NCBI GenBank assembly: GCA_937876385.1
Contig: CALFHQ010000056.1
Coordinates: 1-14,770, forward strand
Source of the DNA: an uncultured Pseudomonadota bacterium
GTDB taxonomy: Bacteria; Myxococcota_A; UBA9042; CAIXZC01
DNA: 14,770 bases
Direction: 5' to 3'
The first letter of the stretch is position 1. Each line of letters begins with the position of its first letter. A model generated the notes under the pieces. That model ran no database searches. It was not told where the DNA came from and worked only from the letters and a program-made list of their open reading frames with translations. Positions 1-7,845 of the stretch are shown piece after piece. The position numbers were made by a program, and so were the translations under genes.

Positions 1-1961
1 AGTGTGACGACGGCAACGTCTGCACGCTGGACTGGTGCGACGAGAGCCTGGGTTGTATGCACTCCAATGTGGATTCGTATTGCAACGACTTGAGCGCCTG
101 CACCACGGCTGACCAGTGCGTGGACGGGATGTGTATGGGGACGCCCATCTCTTGCGACGACGGGAATCCTTGCACGATGGATGCCTGCGACGTCTCCCAG
201 GGGTGCCAATACTCGGTGCTCGTGACGGCGTTCTGTCAGCCGCAGTTGGTCATCGACTACCCGCCCAGAGCGGCGGAATTGTACGGTCCTTCTACCTTTG
301 TGACCATCCAGGGTCACGTTGTTCACAACGCTGCCCCGGTTGCCTGGGTTTACATCAACGGCACCGAGGTGGCCATCCAGCCCGACGACACCTTCGAGCT
401 TCCCTACCAGGCCCATGGCGGGTTGAACATTCTGGAAGCGGAGTTGTGGGATCTCTTCGACGGCCACGACAAGGTGGTTCAGGGTTTCATCTTGAGCAAC
501 GAGTATACTCCCATGAACGCCACGAATCCGGACGTCTCGATGATTCAGGATTCGGTGATGATCTACATGGGACAGACCGTTTGGGACGACAACGACATTG
601 CCTTGAACGACTTTGCGGCGTTCCTGGTGCAGTTCTTTGCAGGAATCAACCTCAACGACTACATGCCGCAGATGCTCTACGAAAGCGGCAGCTACTACGT
701 GTATGCGCCGGGCGGGGTGACTTACGACCTGATGCAGTTGGACATCACCTGCATCCACGGCGGCCTTCACGTGCGCTTGAAGATTCCCAACGTGGAAATG
801 AACATCACTGCCGACGGCAAGCACTGGTACACACCGGGGGCTTCCGGGCGGGTCACAATCGATTACCTCGCCGTGGACATGGACTTCTTCTTTACCGTGG
901 ATGGTGATGGGAACGTCACAGCCACACTGGCGAACACCGCTTCCGATGTTCACGGGATGAACATCAGCCTGGACGGCGTGTTGGGCTTCCTCTTTAACTG
1001 GCTGGTGGACTTCTTTGAAGGAATGATCGCCAACATTCTTGAGGATCAGATCGAGGGAATCATCGAAGAGCAGATCCCCCCGGTGCTGGAGAGCGCCCTG
1101 GAGCAGTTGGCCTTTAATACGACTTTTGAGATTCCCCCTCTGTTTGAGGGATTGGATCCCGTCACGCTGACATTGACTTCGAAGGTCTCTACTCTGGACT
1201 TCTTCCCGGGTGGATCGGTCATCGGGCTCAAGGCCGCGGTTGTCACGGACAAGGGGGTGGAGTTGCCTTCGCTGGGTTCCCTCCACCGAAACGGTTGCCT
1301 CACCACGGAGCCGCCCTTCGCCTTCTGGGGAGTGGAAGAGATTGAGATGGGACTCTCCGACGATTTCCTGAACCAGATTCCTTATGCGATGTGGTGGGCG
1401 GGGCTCTTCTCCCTTCCCATCAGCACCGAGTTGCTGGGTGGCGGAAGCTTTGAAGAGTTCGGGATTGAAGACTTGAGCCTCAACCTTACCGGTTTGCGGG
1501 CCCCGGTGATTTCCGATTGCACTCCCGATTACGGGCTCCTTATCCAGATGGGCGACCTGATGCTGGACGTCACCATGAACATGTTCGGCATGGACGTGCA
1601 CGTGGTCATTTACGCAGCCTTTGAGGCCGAGGTGGAGGTCGATGTGGTGCAGGGAGAGGGTGGCCAGAACGAATTGGCCATGACCCTCAACGACATCACT
1701 TACGTGCAAATCGAGCTGGCTACCGTGAGTGAAAACCTGGTGGGCTCGGAGGACAGTCTCCGGTTGCTGCTGAAACAGCAGATTCTGGACAAGGTATTGG
1801 GGATGATTACCGAGAATGCCATGGCCAGTATTCCCATTCCGACCATCGAGTTGGGGTCCATGATTCCTGGCTTGCCGCCGGGAGCCAGCCTCAACATGAA
1901 GCCCAAGGAAACGTATAGAGACCGAGGTTACACGGTCATTTCAGGAACCGTCCACGAATAG
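1..1961 (+). CDS. Cys-repeat protein with C-terminal BPI/LBP-like (TULIP) lipid-binding domains, 5'-partial
   Basis: The frame is open to the window edge (first whole codon at 3), so the true start and any signal peptide lie upstream. Residues are counted from the Met codon at 57. Three Cys modules of the CDDGNPCT type run to about residue 60. An Ig-like beta segment follows (about 65-147). The remainder resembles the two-barrel BPI/LBP/CETP family. The first barrel (about 180-310) ends in a long amphipathic helix (about 312-352, beginning FLFNWLVDFFEGMI), which matches the WLxxLFxxxIE helix closing the BPI N-domain. The second barrel contains EIEMGLSDDFLNQ and then a WWAGL stretch (429-450), like the GLSDYFFN...AGVL motif of BPI C-domains. 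The tail IPIPTIEL...GYTVISGTV resembles the BPI C-terminus. Members of that family bind lipid or LPS in a hydrophobic groove. The family call is by motif memory, not by search; the lipid ligand is unknown. The protein is probably exported or surface-bound. The next gene starts 10 bases downstream. Confidence 0.72.
   Translation, partial: CDDGNVCTLDWCDESLGCMHSNVDSYCNDLSACTTADQCVDGMCMGTPISCDDGNPCTMDACDVSQGCQYSVLVTAFCQPQLVIDYPPRAAELYGPSTFVTIQGHVVHNAAPVAWVYINGTEVAIQPDDTFELPYQAHGGLNILEAELWDLFDGHDKVVQGFILSNEYTPMNATNPDVSMIQDSVMIYMGQTVWDDNDIALNDFAAFLVQFFAGINLNDYMPQMLYESGSYYVYAPGGVTYDLMQLDITCIHGGLHVRLKIPNVEMNITADGKHWYTPGASGRVTIDYLAVDMDFFFTVDGDGNVTATLANTASDVHGMNISLDGVLGFLFNWLVDFFEGMIANILEDQIEGIIEEQIPPVLESALEQLAFNTTFEIPPLFEGLDPVTLTLTSKVSTLDFFPGGSVIGLKAAVVTDKGVELPSLGSLHRNGCLTTEPPFAFWGVEEIEMGLSDDFLNQIPYAMWWAGLFSLPISTELLGGGSFEEFGIEDLSLNLTGLRAPVISDCTPDYGLLIQMGDLMLDVTMNMFGMDVHVVIYAAFEAEVEVDVVQGEGGQNELAMTLNDITYVQIELATVSENLVGSEDSLRLLLKQQILDKVLGMITENAMASIPIPTIELGSMIPGLPPGASLNMKPKETYRDRGYTVISGTVHE
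3..236 (+). repeat. Three Cys-rich modules (CxDGxxCT type) in the first gene
   Basis: Translation shows three successive modules, CDDGNVCTLDWCDESLGC, CNDLSACTTADQCVDGMC and CDDGNPCTMDACDVSQGC, each with four cysteines. More copies may lie upstream of the window. The same two alternating module types occur many more times in the next gene, so the two proteins share a building block. This is repetition at protein level; the DNA copies have diverged. Confidence 0.85.
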
Positions 1962-1971
1962 GCGTTTGACA

Positions 1972-4488
1972 ATGAAGCAGAGAATTACAGGTGGTTTGGC
2001 AGTGCTGCTTTTTGTGGTCGTGTGGGGCTGTGGTTCGGAGTCCTCGACCTCGCCCGATACGGGGGTTGACCTGGTGGCTGACCTCGGTGGGGATCAGAGT
2101 TCACAGGACGTCGCATCGGACTCCAAGATTCCCGATGCGACGGACCTGGACCAAACGGAGAGCCTGGACATCCTCGACGTGGAGGACGTCCCGCTGGACC
2201 TCGAGGTGGTGGACCTGGTGGAGGATCTGGATCTGTTTGAAGTGACGGACCTTCCCCCCGAAGTGGCAGATATTGAGGACGTTGCACCCGATGAGACCAT
2301 GGAGGTTCTCGAAGAGGTGGCCGACCTTGAAATCATCGAGGATATCGAGGAAGACGATTGGGTTCCTCCTCCGTGCGAGCCGGGGGACGACTGCACCGAC
2401 GGCGATCCGTGCACGAACGACGACACCTGCGTGGACGGGGAGTGCGTTGGAACTCCTTACACATGCAACGACGGACGCCCGTGCACCCTGGATGTCTGCG
2501 ACGGCATGGGGAACTGCAGCTTCACGTTGTTGTTGGGCAAGTGCCTCATCAACGGCCAGTGCTACAAATCGGGAGATCGCAAGGAAGGGAACCAGTGCGT
2601 CACGTGCAACCCACTTCAAGACAGCTTCTCCTGGACGGTAAACGCTCAGGGTGATTGCGACGATGACGACGCCTGCACCACGGGCGATCACTGCGTCGCC
2701 GGTGAGTGTGTGGGAGACATCCTGAGCTGCAACGACAACAATCCGTGCACCTTGAATCTGTGTGATTCGGACTACGGTTGCAGCTTTCCTCCGGCCAACA
2801 TTCCGTGTGACGACGGGAACCTCTGCACGGCTTTGGACTTCTGCGAGGACGGGGTGTGCATTCCGGGTCCGGCACCTGCGTGCGACGATTTGAACCCGTG
2901 CACCAAAGACACGTGTATCGCTGCAGTGGGATGCTATCACGAGCCTCTCAACGGCATTGAATGTGACGACGGGGACGCTTGCACGCTGGGAGATGTCTGC
3001 CACAACAACGTCTGTCAGTCGGGGTCTGGCACCATGGAGTGTGACGACTGGAACGACTGCACCGAGGACGTTTGCGACCCTCTCCACGGGTGTGTCTATC
3101 CTCTCAACGACAACCCCTGCTGCGTGTTGAATCAAAATATCTGTGACGACCACGATCCGTGCACCATCGACACCTGCAACCCGAACACAGGGCAGTGCAT
3201 CTACCTGAACAACGATGGACCTTGCAGCGATGGGAATGCCTGCACCGTGGACGACATTTGCGTTGGTGGCGTTTGCCTGGGTGAAGACGCGGACTGCGAT
3301 GACGGCAGCCCGTGTACTTCGGACTTCTGTCACTCGGCGCTGGGTTGTGTTCACGATCCCATCAACTCGGAGTGCGATGACGACAGCGTCTGCACGCTGA
3401 ATGATTGGTGCCAGGCCGGTGAATGCGTGGGCACGCCGGTGAACTGCAATGACTACAACCTGTGCACGGACGATTTCTGCGACCCCGATTCAGGTTGCAT
3501 CAACGAGTTCAACTCGGCGGCCTGCAACGACTACGATCTTTGCACCAGCAACGACCACTGCGACATGGGCGAATGCGTCGGTGACGAGAAAACCTGCAAC
3601 GATGGAAACCAGTGCACCAACGACTTCTGCGACCCTGCGGTGGGCTGTCAGAACGTCTTCAACGAGGCGGCTTGTGACGACGGCAACGAGTGCACCGAGG
3701 GAGACCATTGCGACGGGGGCGAATGCGTCTCCGGCACCCTGGTTTGCCTGAGCTGCAACTACGCCTTCGACGATGCAGTGAACCGGGTCCACGTCATGCA
3801 GATTTCCACCACAGCGACCGCAGGGACGGCTCTGGACCTTGACAACAACGGGGTCTACGACAACTCCATGGCGGGAATCGGCGGGTTGGCCAACGGCCCG
3901 TTGCAGGACGCTTTGAACGAAGGAACCATTCACCTGATGCTGGAGCACCACGGCCTCCAGACCAACGGCTCCATCTACACGGTGGCTGGATTCCTGGGAG
4001 ACCCGGCACCTGGCTTTGAGTCGTGCAATTTTGCTGCCGACTATTGCGGCTACACGGTGACTCCCAGTGCAATGGATCTCGAAGCGTGCAGCTCTCTTAT
4101 CACCTTTGACAACGCTTCCATTTACAACGGAGTTCTGGTTGCCGGCGGGATGAACTACCTCTTCCCCTTTGCGATTCCTTTGTCGGAAACGACGATGCTG
4201 AACATCACCCTTTACGCTGCAGCCATCCGCGCCAACGTGACGATTCAAGGGGGAGTTGTGACCCACATGGAAGGAATTATCGGAGGTGCGGTGCCCAAAT
4301 CGTCCTTTGTCGCAGCACTGGATGCCGTTCCAGACGAGGATCTGCCCCTTCCAAAGAGCATGATTCTTCAGATGATCGACGGACTTATCAGCAACGACAT
4401 CGACACCGACGGCAACGGCATTGCGGACGCCGCGTCCATCGCCATCAAATTCGAAGCCATCCCCTGTGGCATCCTTGGGATCCAGTAG
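1972..4488 (+). CDS. Large surface lipoprotein with Asp/Glu-rich linker and 16 Cys-rich modules
   Basis: The ATG at 1972 is chosen over an in-frame TTG at 1966 because it gives a clean lipoprotein signal: MKQR, a hydrophobic run, then VVWGC with Cys20 as the lipidated residue (Trp at -2 is atypical). No strong ribosome binding site is visible, so coupling to the upstream gene is likely. Residues 21-140 are a linker very rich in Asp, Glu, Val and Leu (VEDVPLDLEVVDLVEDLDL). Residues 141-595 hold 16 modules of about 20 residues with four Cys each, interrupted once by a different Cys segment (CLINGQCYKSGDRKEGNQC). The last 240 residues form a separate domain beginning near YAFDDAVNRVHVMQI, with an Asp-rich LDLDNNGVYDNS stretch that could bind calcium; I do not recognise it. 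The acidic linker presumably holds the disulfide-rich stalk away from the outer membrane. The role is unknown; adhesion or ligand binding is a guess. Confidence 0.85.
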   Translation: MKQRITGGLAVLLFVVVWGCGSESSTSPDTGVDLVADLGGDQSSQDVASDSKIPDATDLDQTESLDILDVEDVPLDLEVVDLVEDLDLFEVTDLPPEVADIEDVAPDETMEVLEEVADLEIIEDIEEDDWVPPPCEPGDDCTDGDPCTNDDTCVDGECVGTPYTCNDGRPCTLDVCDGMGNCSFTLLLGKCLINGQCYKSGDRKEGNQCVTCNPLQDSFSWTVNAQGDCDDDDACTTGDHCVAGECVGDILSCNDNNPCTLNLCDSDYGCSFPPANIPCDDGNLCTALDFCEDGVCIPGPAPACDDLNPCTKDTCIAAVGCYHEPLNGIECDDGDACTLGDVCHNNVCQSGSGTMECDDWNDCTEDVCDPLHGCVYPLNDNPCCVLNQNICDDHDPCTIDTCNPNTGQCIYLNNDGPCSDGNACTVDDICVGGVCLGEDADCDDGSPCTSDFCHSALGCVHDPINSECDDDSVCTLNDWCQAGECVGTPVNCNDYNLCTDDFCDPDSGCINEFNSAACNDYDLCTSNDHCDMGECVGDEKTCNDGNQCTNDFCDPAVGCQNVFNEAACDDGNECTEGDHCDGGECVSGTLVCLSCNYAFDDAVNRVHVMQISTTATAGTALDLDNNGVYDNSMAGIGGLANGPLQDALNEGTIHLMLEHHGLQTNGSIYTVAGFLGDPAPGFESCNFAADYCGYTVTPSAMDLEACSSLITFDNASIYNGVLVAGGMNYLFPFAIPLSETTMLNITLYAAAIRANVTIQGGVVTHMEGIIGGAVPKSSFVAALDAVPDEDLPLPKSMILQMIDGLISNDIDTDGNGIADAASIAIKFEAIPCGILGIQ
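2392..3756 (+). repeat. Tandem array of 16 Cys-rich protein modules in two alternating types
   Basis: One type reads C-x-D-x-x-x-C-T-x-x-D-x-C-x-x-G-x-C-x-G (for example CSDGNACTVDDICVGGVCLG). The other reads C-x-D-x-x-P-C-T-x-D-x-C-D-P-x-x-G-C (for example CNDGNQCTNDFCDPAVGC). They alternate almost strictly, which suggests growth by duplication of a two-module unit of about 40-45 residues. The order breaks once, where two modules of the second type are adjacent (around 3040-3200). The copies differ clearly at DNA level, so the array is not recent. Confidence 0.9.
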
Positions 4489-4524
4489 GTCCTGAAGCCC
4501 GCTTTTTTCAAGCTCCCGTTACCC

Positions 4525-4554
4525 TTGACATGGTTGGAAACGATGGGCTATTCT
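4525..4554 (+). promoter_or_regulatory. Sigma70-type promoter for the kelch lipoprotein gene
   Basis: A perfect -35 box TTGACA (4525-4530) is followed by an 18-base spacer and TATTCT (4549-4554), four of six matches to the -10 consensus. The start codon lies 29 bases beyond the -10 box, so the leader would be short. It probably drives both the kelch lipoprotein and the PEGA-domain gene behind it. Confidence 0.65.
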
Positions 4555-4582
4555 CTGTCCAAATGAACGTGGAGATTGAACC

Positions 4583-6346
4583 ATGAAATGGCGTGTTTTC
4601 TTGTTGCTTGCATCGACCCTGGCACTGTTCCTGTCCGCTGGCTGCGGAGAGGAGACGATTGCGACGGAAGAACCTGAGTCGGTGGAATTCCAGGTGCATT
4701 TCCTGGAGAGCACCTGTTCTTCGACGGGTGCCCCGAAGGGAATTGACAACTACCGAGTGAAGATTGTTGACCGCACGACCAACCCCCCGTTGGTCATCGA
4801 CGACCGGGAGTTCAACTCCAGCGAGACTTCGTTGAAGATGAACGGCATCCCCCAGGGGAGCAACCTGGAACTGACGGTTCTGGGAATGGCAGCCGGGGAT
4901 ACCAGGCCGGTGCTGTATGGCCGGGCCCGCAACCTGCTGGTGACCAAGAATGTGACCACCAGCGTGGACATGACCTTGTCTCGCTACGCCGACTTCTCGT
5001 GCCTGGACCTTCCTCCCAGTGCGGCGAACATGATGTTCCCCACGGTGACCTCTCTTCCCGACGGCCGTGTACTCATCGCCGGCGGGTTCACCAAGGTCAA
5101 GGAGGACTCGGGGCGTTTCGAGATTTTCAACCCCTCCGACCGAGCCTACATCTATGATCCCACGACGGGAGAGTTCAGACAGGCTCAGAACCTGATGAAC
5201 CATGGTCGGGCCGCCCATGCGGCCATCTATATGCCCCATGTACAGAAGGTTCTCCTCGTGGGTGGGGTGGATCGCCTCTACCTTGAAAAGAGCCAGGCAA
5301 AGTTCCCCTGGTATTGGCTTAAGGAATCCGCCGGCACGGTGGGCAGAACGTATGAGCTCTTCGACACCACCACCGAGCAGTTCCAGAAACTGGACATAGA
5401 CTGGCCCGACGAAACCGACGAGATGGTGAACCCCGTCCGCCGAGTCTTCCCGGCCCTGGCCTACAACAACGATGGTACCGTTCTGGTCACCGGTGGTGGC
5501 CAGTGGAAGTCGGTTCGAACCCAGATGGAGACGGACCCCGACTACCAGATTGCCGAGATTTATGCGGCGGCCCTCTCCGACAAACCCGGAGGCTTCATGG
5601 AGACCTTCGGTGCGCTCACCATGCGAGCCATGCGCAGCGGACACCAGGCGGCCCTTCTGGACGTCAAGGACAAGTTGGCCTACCACATCTTCTGGGGTGG
5701 GAACGCAGACGGTCCCATCGCCGAGGTGTACATCGAGAGTTCCGACCAGGTCAGTGGAAACTTCGGACTGTTCAAGGAGTTGGAGTTCCTGGACGACAAC
5801 ACTTACAGCAGCCGTCCCTTCTTCCACACCTTCACCCCACTGGGCAACCGAGAGTTCCTCCTCGTGGGTGGAGCACTGTACAAAGACAACAACCTTCAGC
5901 CGCCCAAGGCTGACCACGCCTTCGTCGTGCGAGTCAACGACGAGCTGCGTGTAGGCGTTTCCAAGGTCGACGGCCTCACAGAAGGCCGCTACTTCCACTC
6001 CACCATGGCTTCCGACACACGCAACATCGTCGTTGTGGGTGGATTCACGGCAGCGGAGTTGGACGGTGACACGATCTTCGCCACGGCAGCAACAGACGAC
6101 ATGCGCTTCTTTGATGCCACGAACAGAGCCTTTGTTCTGCCTCCAGTGGACAGCAAACCCCTTCCCCGGGCTGGTTTTGGGGCGGTTGCACTTAGCAACG
6201 ACTGCTTCTTGATGGTCGGAGGGGTCGATGAGCCATCGGCGGCCCTGGAATACGGGAGTTCAAGCATCGGGCTGGTGGCGGAGCAGTTCTGTCCGTCCCT
6301 GGTCTGTCGAGAAGCCACTTGGGAAAGCGCCTGCTACACAGAGTAA
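4583..6346 (+). CDS. Kelch-type beta-propeller lipoprotein
   Basis: The start at 4583 has a GGAG ribosome binding site eight bases upstream. The signal peptide MKWRVFLLLASTLALFLSAGC ends in a lipobox with Cys21. Residues about 33-140 look like a beta-sandwich (ELTVLGMAAGD...GRARNLLV...VDMTLS), as seen in carboxypeptidase-regulatory-like domains. The remainder is a kelch-like propeller. Seven hydrophobic-GG strands are visible: VLIAGG, VLLVGG, VLVTGG, IFWGGN, FLLVGG, VVVGG and FLMVGG, near residues 165, 226, 304, 371, 428, 486 and 546. Several are preceded by the HGRAAHA or GRYFHST type of motif typical of kelch repeats, so a seven-bladed propeller is plausible. A short Cys-containing tail (CPSLVCREATWESAC) ends the protein. 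No catalytic residues of galactose oxidase were recognised. It is probably an outer-membrane-anchored binding protein of unknown ligand. Confidence 0.85.
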   Translation: MKWRVFLLLASTLALFLSAGCGEETIATEEPESVEFQVHFLESTCSSTGAPKGIDNYRVKIVDRTTNPPLVIDDREFNSSETSLKMNGIPQGSNLELTVLGMAAGDTRPVLYGRARNLLVTKNVTTSVDMTLSRYADFSCLDLPPSAANMMFPTVTSLPDGRVLIAGGFTKVKEDSGRFEIFNPSDRAYIYDPTTGEFRQAQNLMNHGRAAHAAIYMPHVQKVLLVGGVDRLYLEKSQAKFPWYWLKESAGTVGRTYELFDTTTEQFQKLDIDWPDETDEMVNPVRRVFPALAYNNDGTVLVTGGGQWKSVRTQMETDPDYQIAEIYAAALSDKPGGFMETFGALTMRAMRSGHQAALLDVKDKLAYHIFWGGNADGPIAEVYIESSDQVSGNFGLFKELEFLDDNTYSSRPFFHTFTPLGNREFLLVGGALYKDNNLQPPKADHAFVVRVNDELRVGVSKVDGLTEGRYFHSTMASDTRNIVVVGGFTAAELDGDTIFATAATDDMRFFDATNRAFVLPPVDSKPLPRAGFGAVALSNDCFLMVGGVDEPSAALEYGSSSIGLVAEQFCPSLVCREATWESACYTE

Positions 6347-6357
6347 CGGAGACACCG

Positions 6358-7743
6358 ATGACCAATAGCATGAACACGAAACGAATCGGCCACTTGCGTG
6401 CAAGGATTGTGCGAACTGGCGTTGCACTGACTGTGCTCCTCGCCCTTACGCCTGTGGGTCGGCTGATGGCCCAGGAAGAGGGTGAGCAGAAGCGGGTAGC
6501 CGTCTTTGTCCTTCCTGCTTCCGAATCCGATGCGCGCTCTGCGCTCCTCCTCAGCCGAGTTCTTCGGGAGAACATCAAGGGTCTTACCGGGGTGGAGTTG
6601 GTAACCCCCGCGCCGGTACAGAGCCTCCAGTTGCTCCCTCAAGTGAAGGCAGACATCGAGCGAGCCTACCAGCTCTTGAACGGCAAGCAGGTTGCCGGCG
6701 CCATGGAGATCTTGAAGAAGGTTCGACCGACCCTGGAGCAGGTGCTTCCGGCGGTGGACGTTCGCACCCTGGCTCTATACTACAAGGCATTCGGCGTTGC
6801 TCAGATGCTCTCCCAGAATCCAAGCGAGGCCCGGAAAGCAGTTGAGATCAGCCTCATCTTGTGGCCGGAACAGACGAACCTCGAGTACGCCTACAGCGTG
6901 GAGATGGTGAAGCTGTTCAACGAAGTTTACGCCACCGTAGCCAACCGCCGCAGCCGCAAGCTCAAGATAGTCACCGAGCCTGAAAACGCCGTGGTAGTGG
7001 TGGATGGTCGCGAAGCGACCCAGTCACCTGCGGTGGTTACGAACCTGGTGGCCGGACCCCACGTGGTCCGAATTGCCATGGACGGCTACGAGCAGTGGGC
7101 CTCGTTTGAGACTGTAAAGGACCAGGGAGACAACGTCCTCAACGTCCAACTGAGCCCCATTCCCCAGAAGGCCGAATTCGACATGAAATTGGTTGCGGTA
7201 TCCCGCACCATGAAGAAGACCCCTGAAGAGGCTACCCCCAACCTGGTTGCACTGAAGGAATTCCTGGGTGCCCACGAGCTCATCGTTCTGGAAGGAACCA
7301 TGCTCGGAGAGAACTTCGAGTTGAAAGGATTCCATATCAAGCAGGACGGCTCTGTGTTCCCGGTTAATCGAGCGCTGCCTCGAGATGCGACCCTCATGGC
7401 CTCCATTCGAGAGTTCCTTTCGGGCCTCGTGGAGTCCTTCTACGACATCGCACAAAAGACCGAAGGTCTGGGCGGTCCCCCCATCGACCCCGTCATCCTC
7501 GAGCAGTCCGGAATTGCCGTGGATCAGGGTACCTCGGTATTTGACCCCGACAACCCCGTATTCCCGACGGTGGACCGCAAAGGGAAGAAAAAGGGGGGCA
7601 TCTGGACGAAGTGGTGGTTCTGGACCGGAGTGGGCGTTATCGTTGCTGGTGGTGCCACTGCTGCGGCCCTTCTGCTCTTGAATACGGACGACGCTTCGGG
7701 GCCGTCTGGAACGATTCAAATCAACCTCAATCCAGTGGATTGA
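6358..7743 (+). CDS. Exported PEGA-domain protein with C-terminal transmembrane segment
   Basis: The ATG at 6358 is preferred over an in-frame upstream ATG at 6319, because a GGAG site (6348-6351) sits six bases before it and the gene then follows the kelch gene by 11 bases. The product is 461 residues. A signal peptide (TGVALTVLLALTPVGRLMA, probably cleaved before QEE) precedes a segment starting RVAVFVLPASESDARSALLL, which recalls the N-termini of proteins that sense or rank small factors but is not diagnostic. Helical, TPR-like sequence follows (about 95-195). A PEGA domain covers about 200-268 (KIVTEPENAVVVVDGREA...GPHVVRIAMDGYE). A membrane helix (about 419-441, rich in Gly/Ala/Val) lies behind a basic KGKKKGG stretch. 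PEGA domains are thought to bind surface polymers or proteins. The architecture is common in Myxococcota; the specific role is unknown. Confidence 0.83.
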   Translation: MTNSMNTKRIGHLRARIVRTGVALTVLLALTPVGRLMAQEEGEQKRVAVFVLPASESDARSALLLSRVLRENIKGLTGVELVTPAPVQSLQLLPQVKADIERAYQLLNGKQVAGAMEILKKVRPTLEQVLPAVDVRTLALYYKAFGVAQMLSQNPSEARKAVEISLILWPEQTNLEYAYSVEMVKLFNEVYATVANRRSRKLKIVTEPENAVVVVDGREATQSPAVVTNLVAGPHVVRIAMDGYEQWASFETVKDQGDNVLNVQLSPIPQKAEFDMKLVAVSRTMKKTPEEATPNLVALKEFLGAHELIVLEGTMLGENFELKGFHIKQDGSVFPVNRALPRDATLMASIREFLSGLVESFYDIAQKTEGLGGPPIDPVILEQSGIAVDQGTSVFDPDNPVFPTVDRKGKKKGGIWTKWWFWTGVGVIVAGGATAAALLLLNTDDASGPSGTIQINLNPVD

Positions 7744-7761
7744 TGCATCTGGACAATTCCA

Positions 7762-7790
7762 TTGACGTACTCTGGGGTGCCTGCTAAATT
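7762..7790 (+). promoter_or_regulatory. Sigma70-type promoter for the EF-G-like gene
   Basis: TTGACG (7762-7767, five of six) and TAAATT (7785-7790, four of six) are separated by exactly 17 bases. The boxes begin 18 bases after the stop codon of the PEGA gene, so the EF-G-like gene is its own transcription unit. A strong AGGGAG ribosome binding site (7834-7839) lies six bases before the start codon. Confidence 0.65.
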
Positions 7791-7845
7791 ACCTTGCCCA
7801 CTACTCTGGGCTGTAAGATGGAAACTTATGGAGAGGGAGTAACCC

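Noticed and set aside
1966..1971. TTG start two codons before the lipoprotein ATG
   Set aside because: The ATG at 1972 gives a normal signal peptide and there is no better ribosome binding site for the TTG.
2101..3354. A 417-codon minus-strand frame opposite the Cys module array
   Set aside because: The regular codons of the Cys modules (tgc, gac, acc) produce a stop-free antisense frame of Val/Ala/Arg-rich sequence with no domain.
2392..3756. Regular spacing that might suggest a CRISPR array
   Set aside because: The periodicity is of Cys codons in one coding frame; no identical DNA repeats or unique spacers are present.
4489..4524. T-run (4503-4508) after the Cys-module lipoprotein as a terminator
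   Set aside because: Only a weak five-pair stem (GGATC with GGTCC, including one G.U pair) lies upstream, about ten bases from the T-run, so it is not a convincing intrinsic terminator.
4508..5998. A 496-codon minus-strand frame opposite the kelch gene
   Set aside because: It covers the kelch promoter and start region, and its translation has no recognised motif; the plus-strand lipoprotein signal and GG strands are clear.
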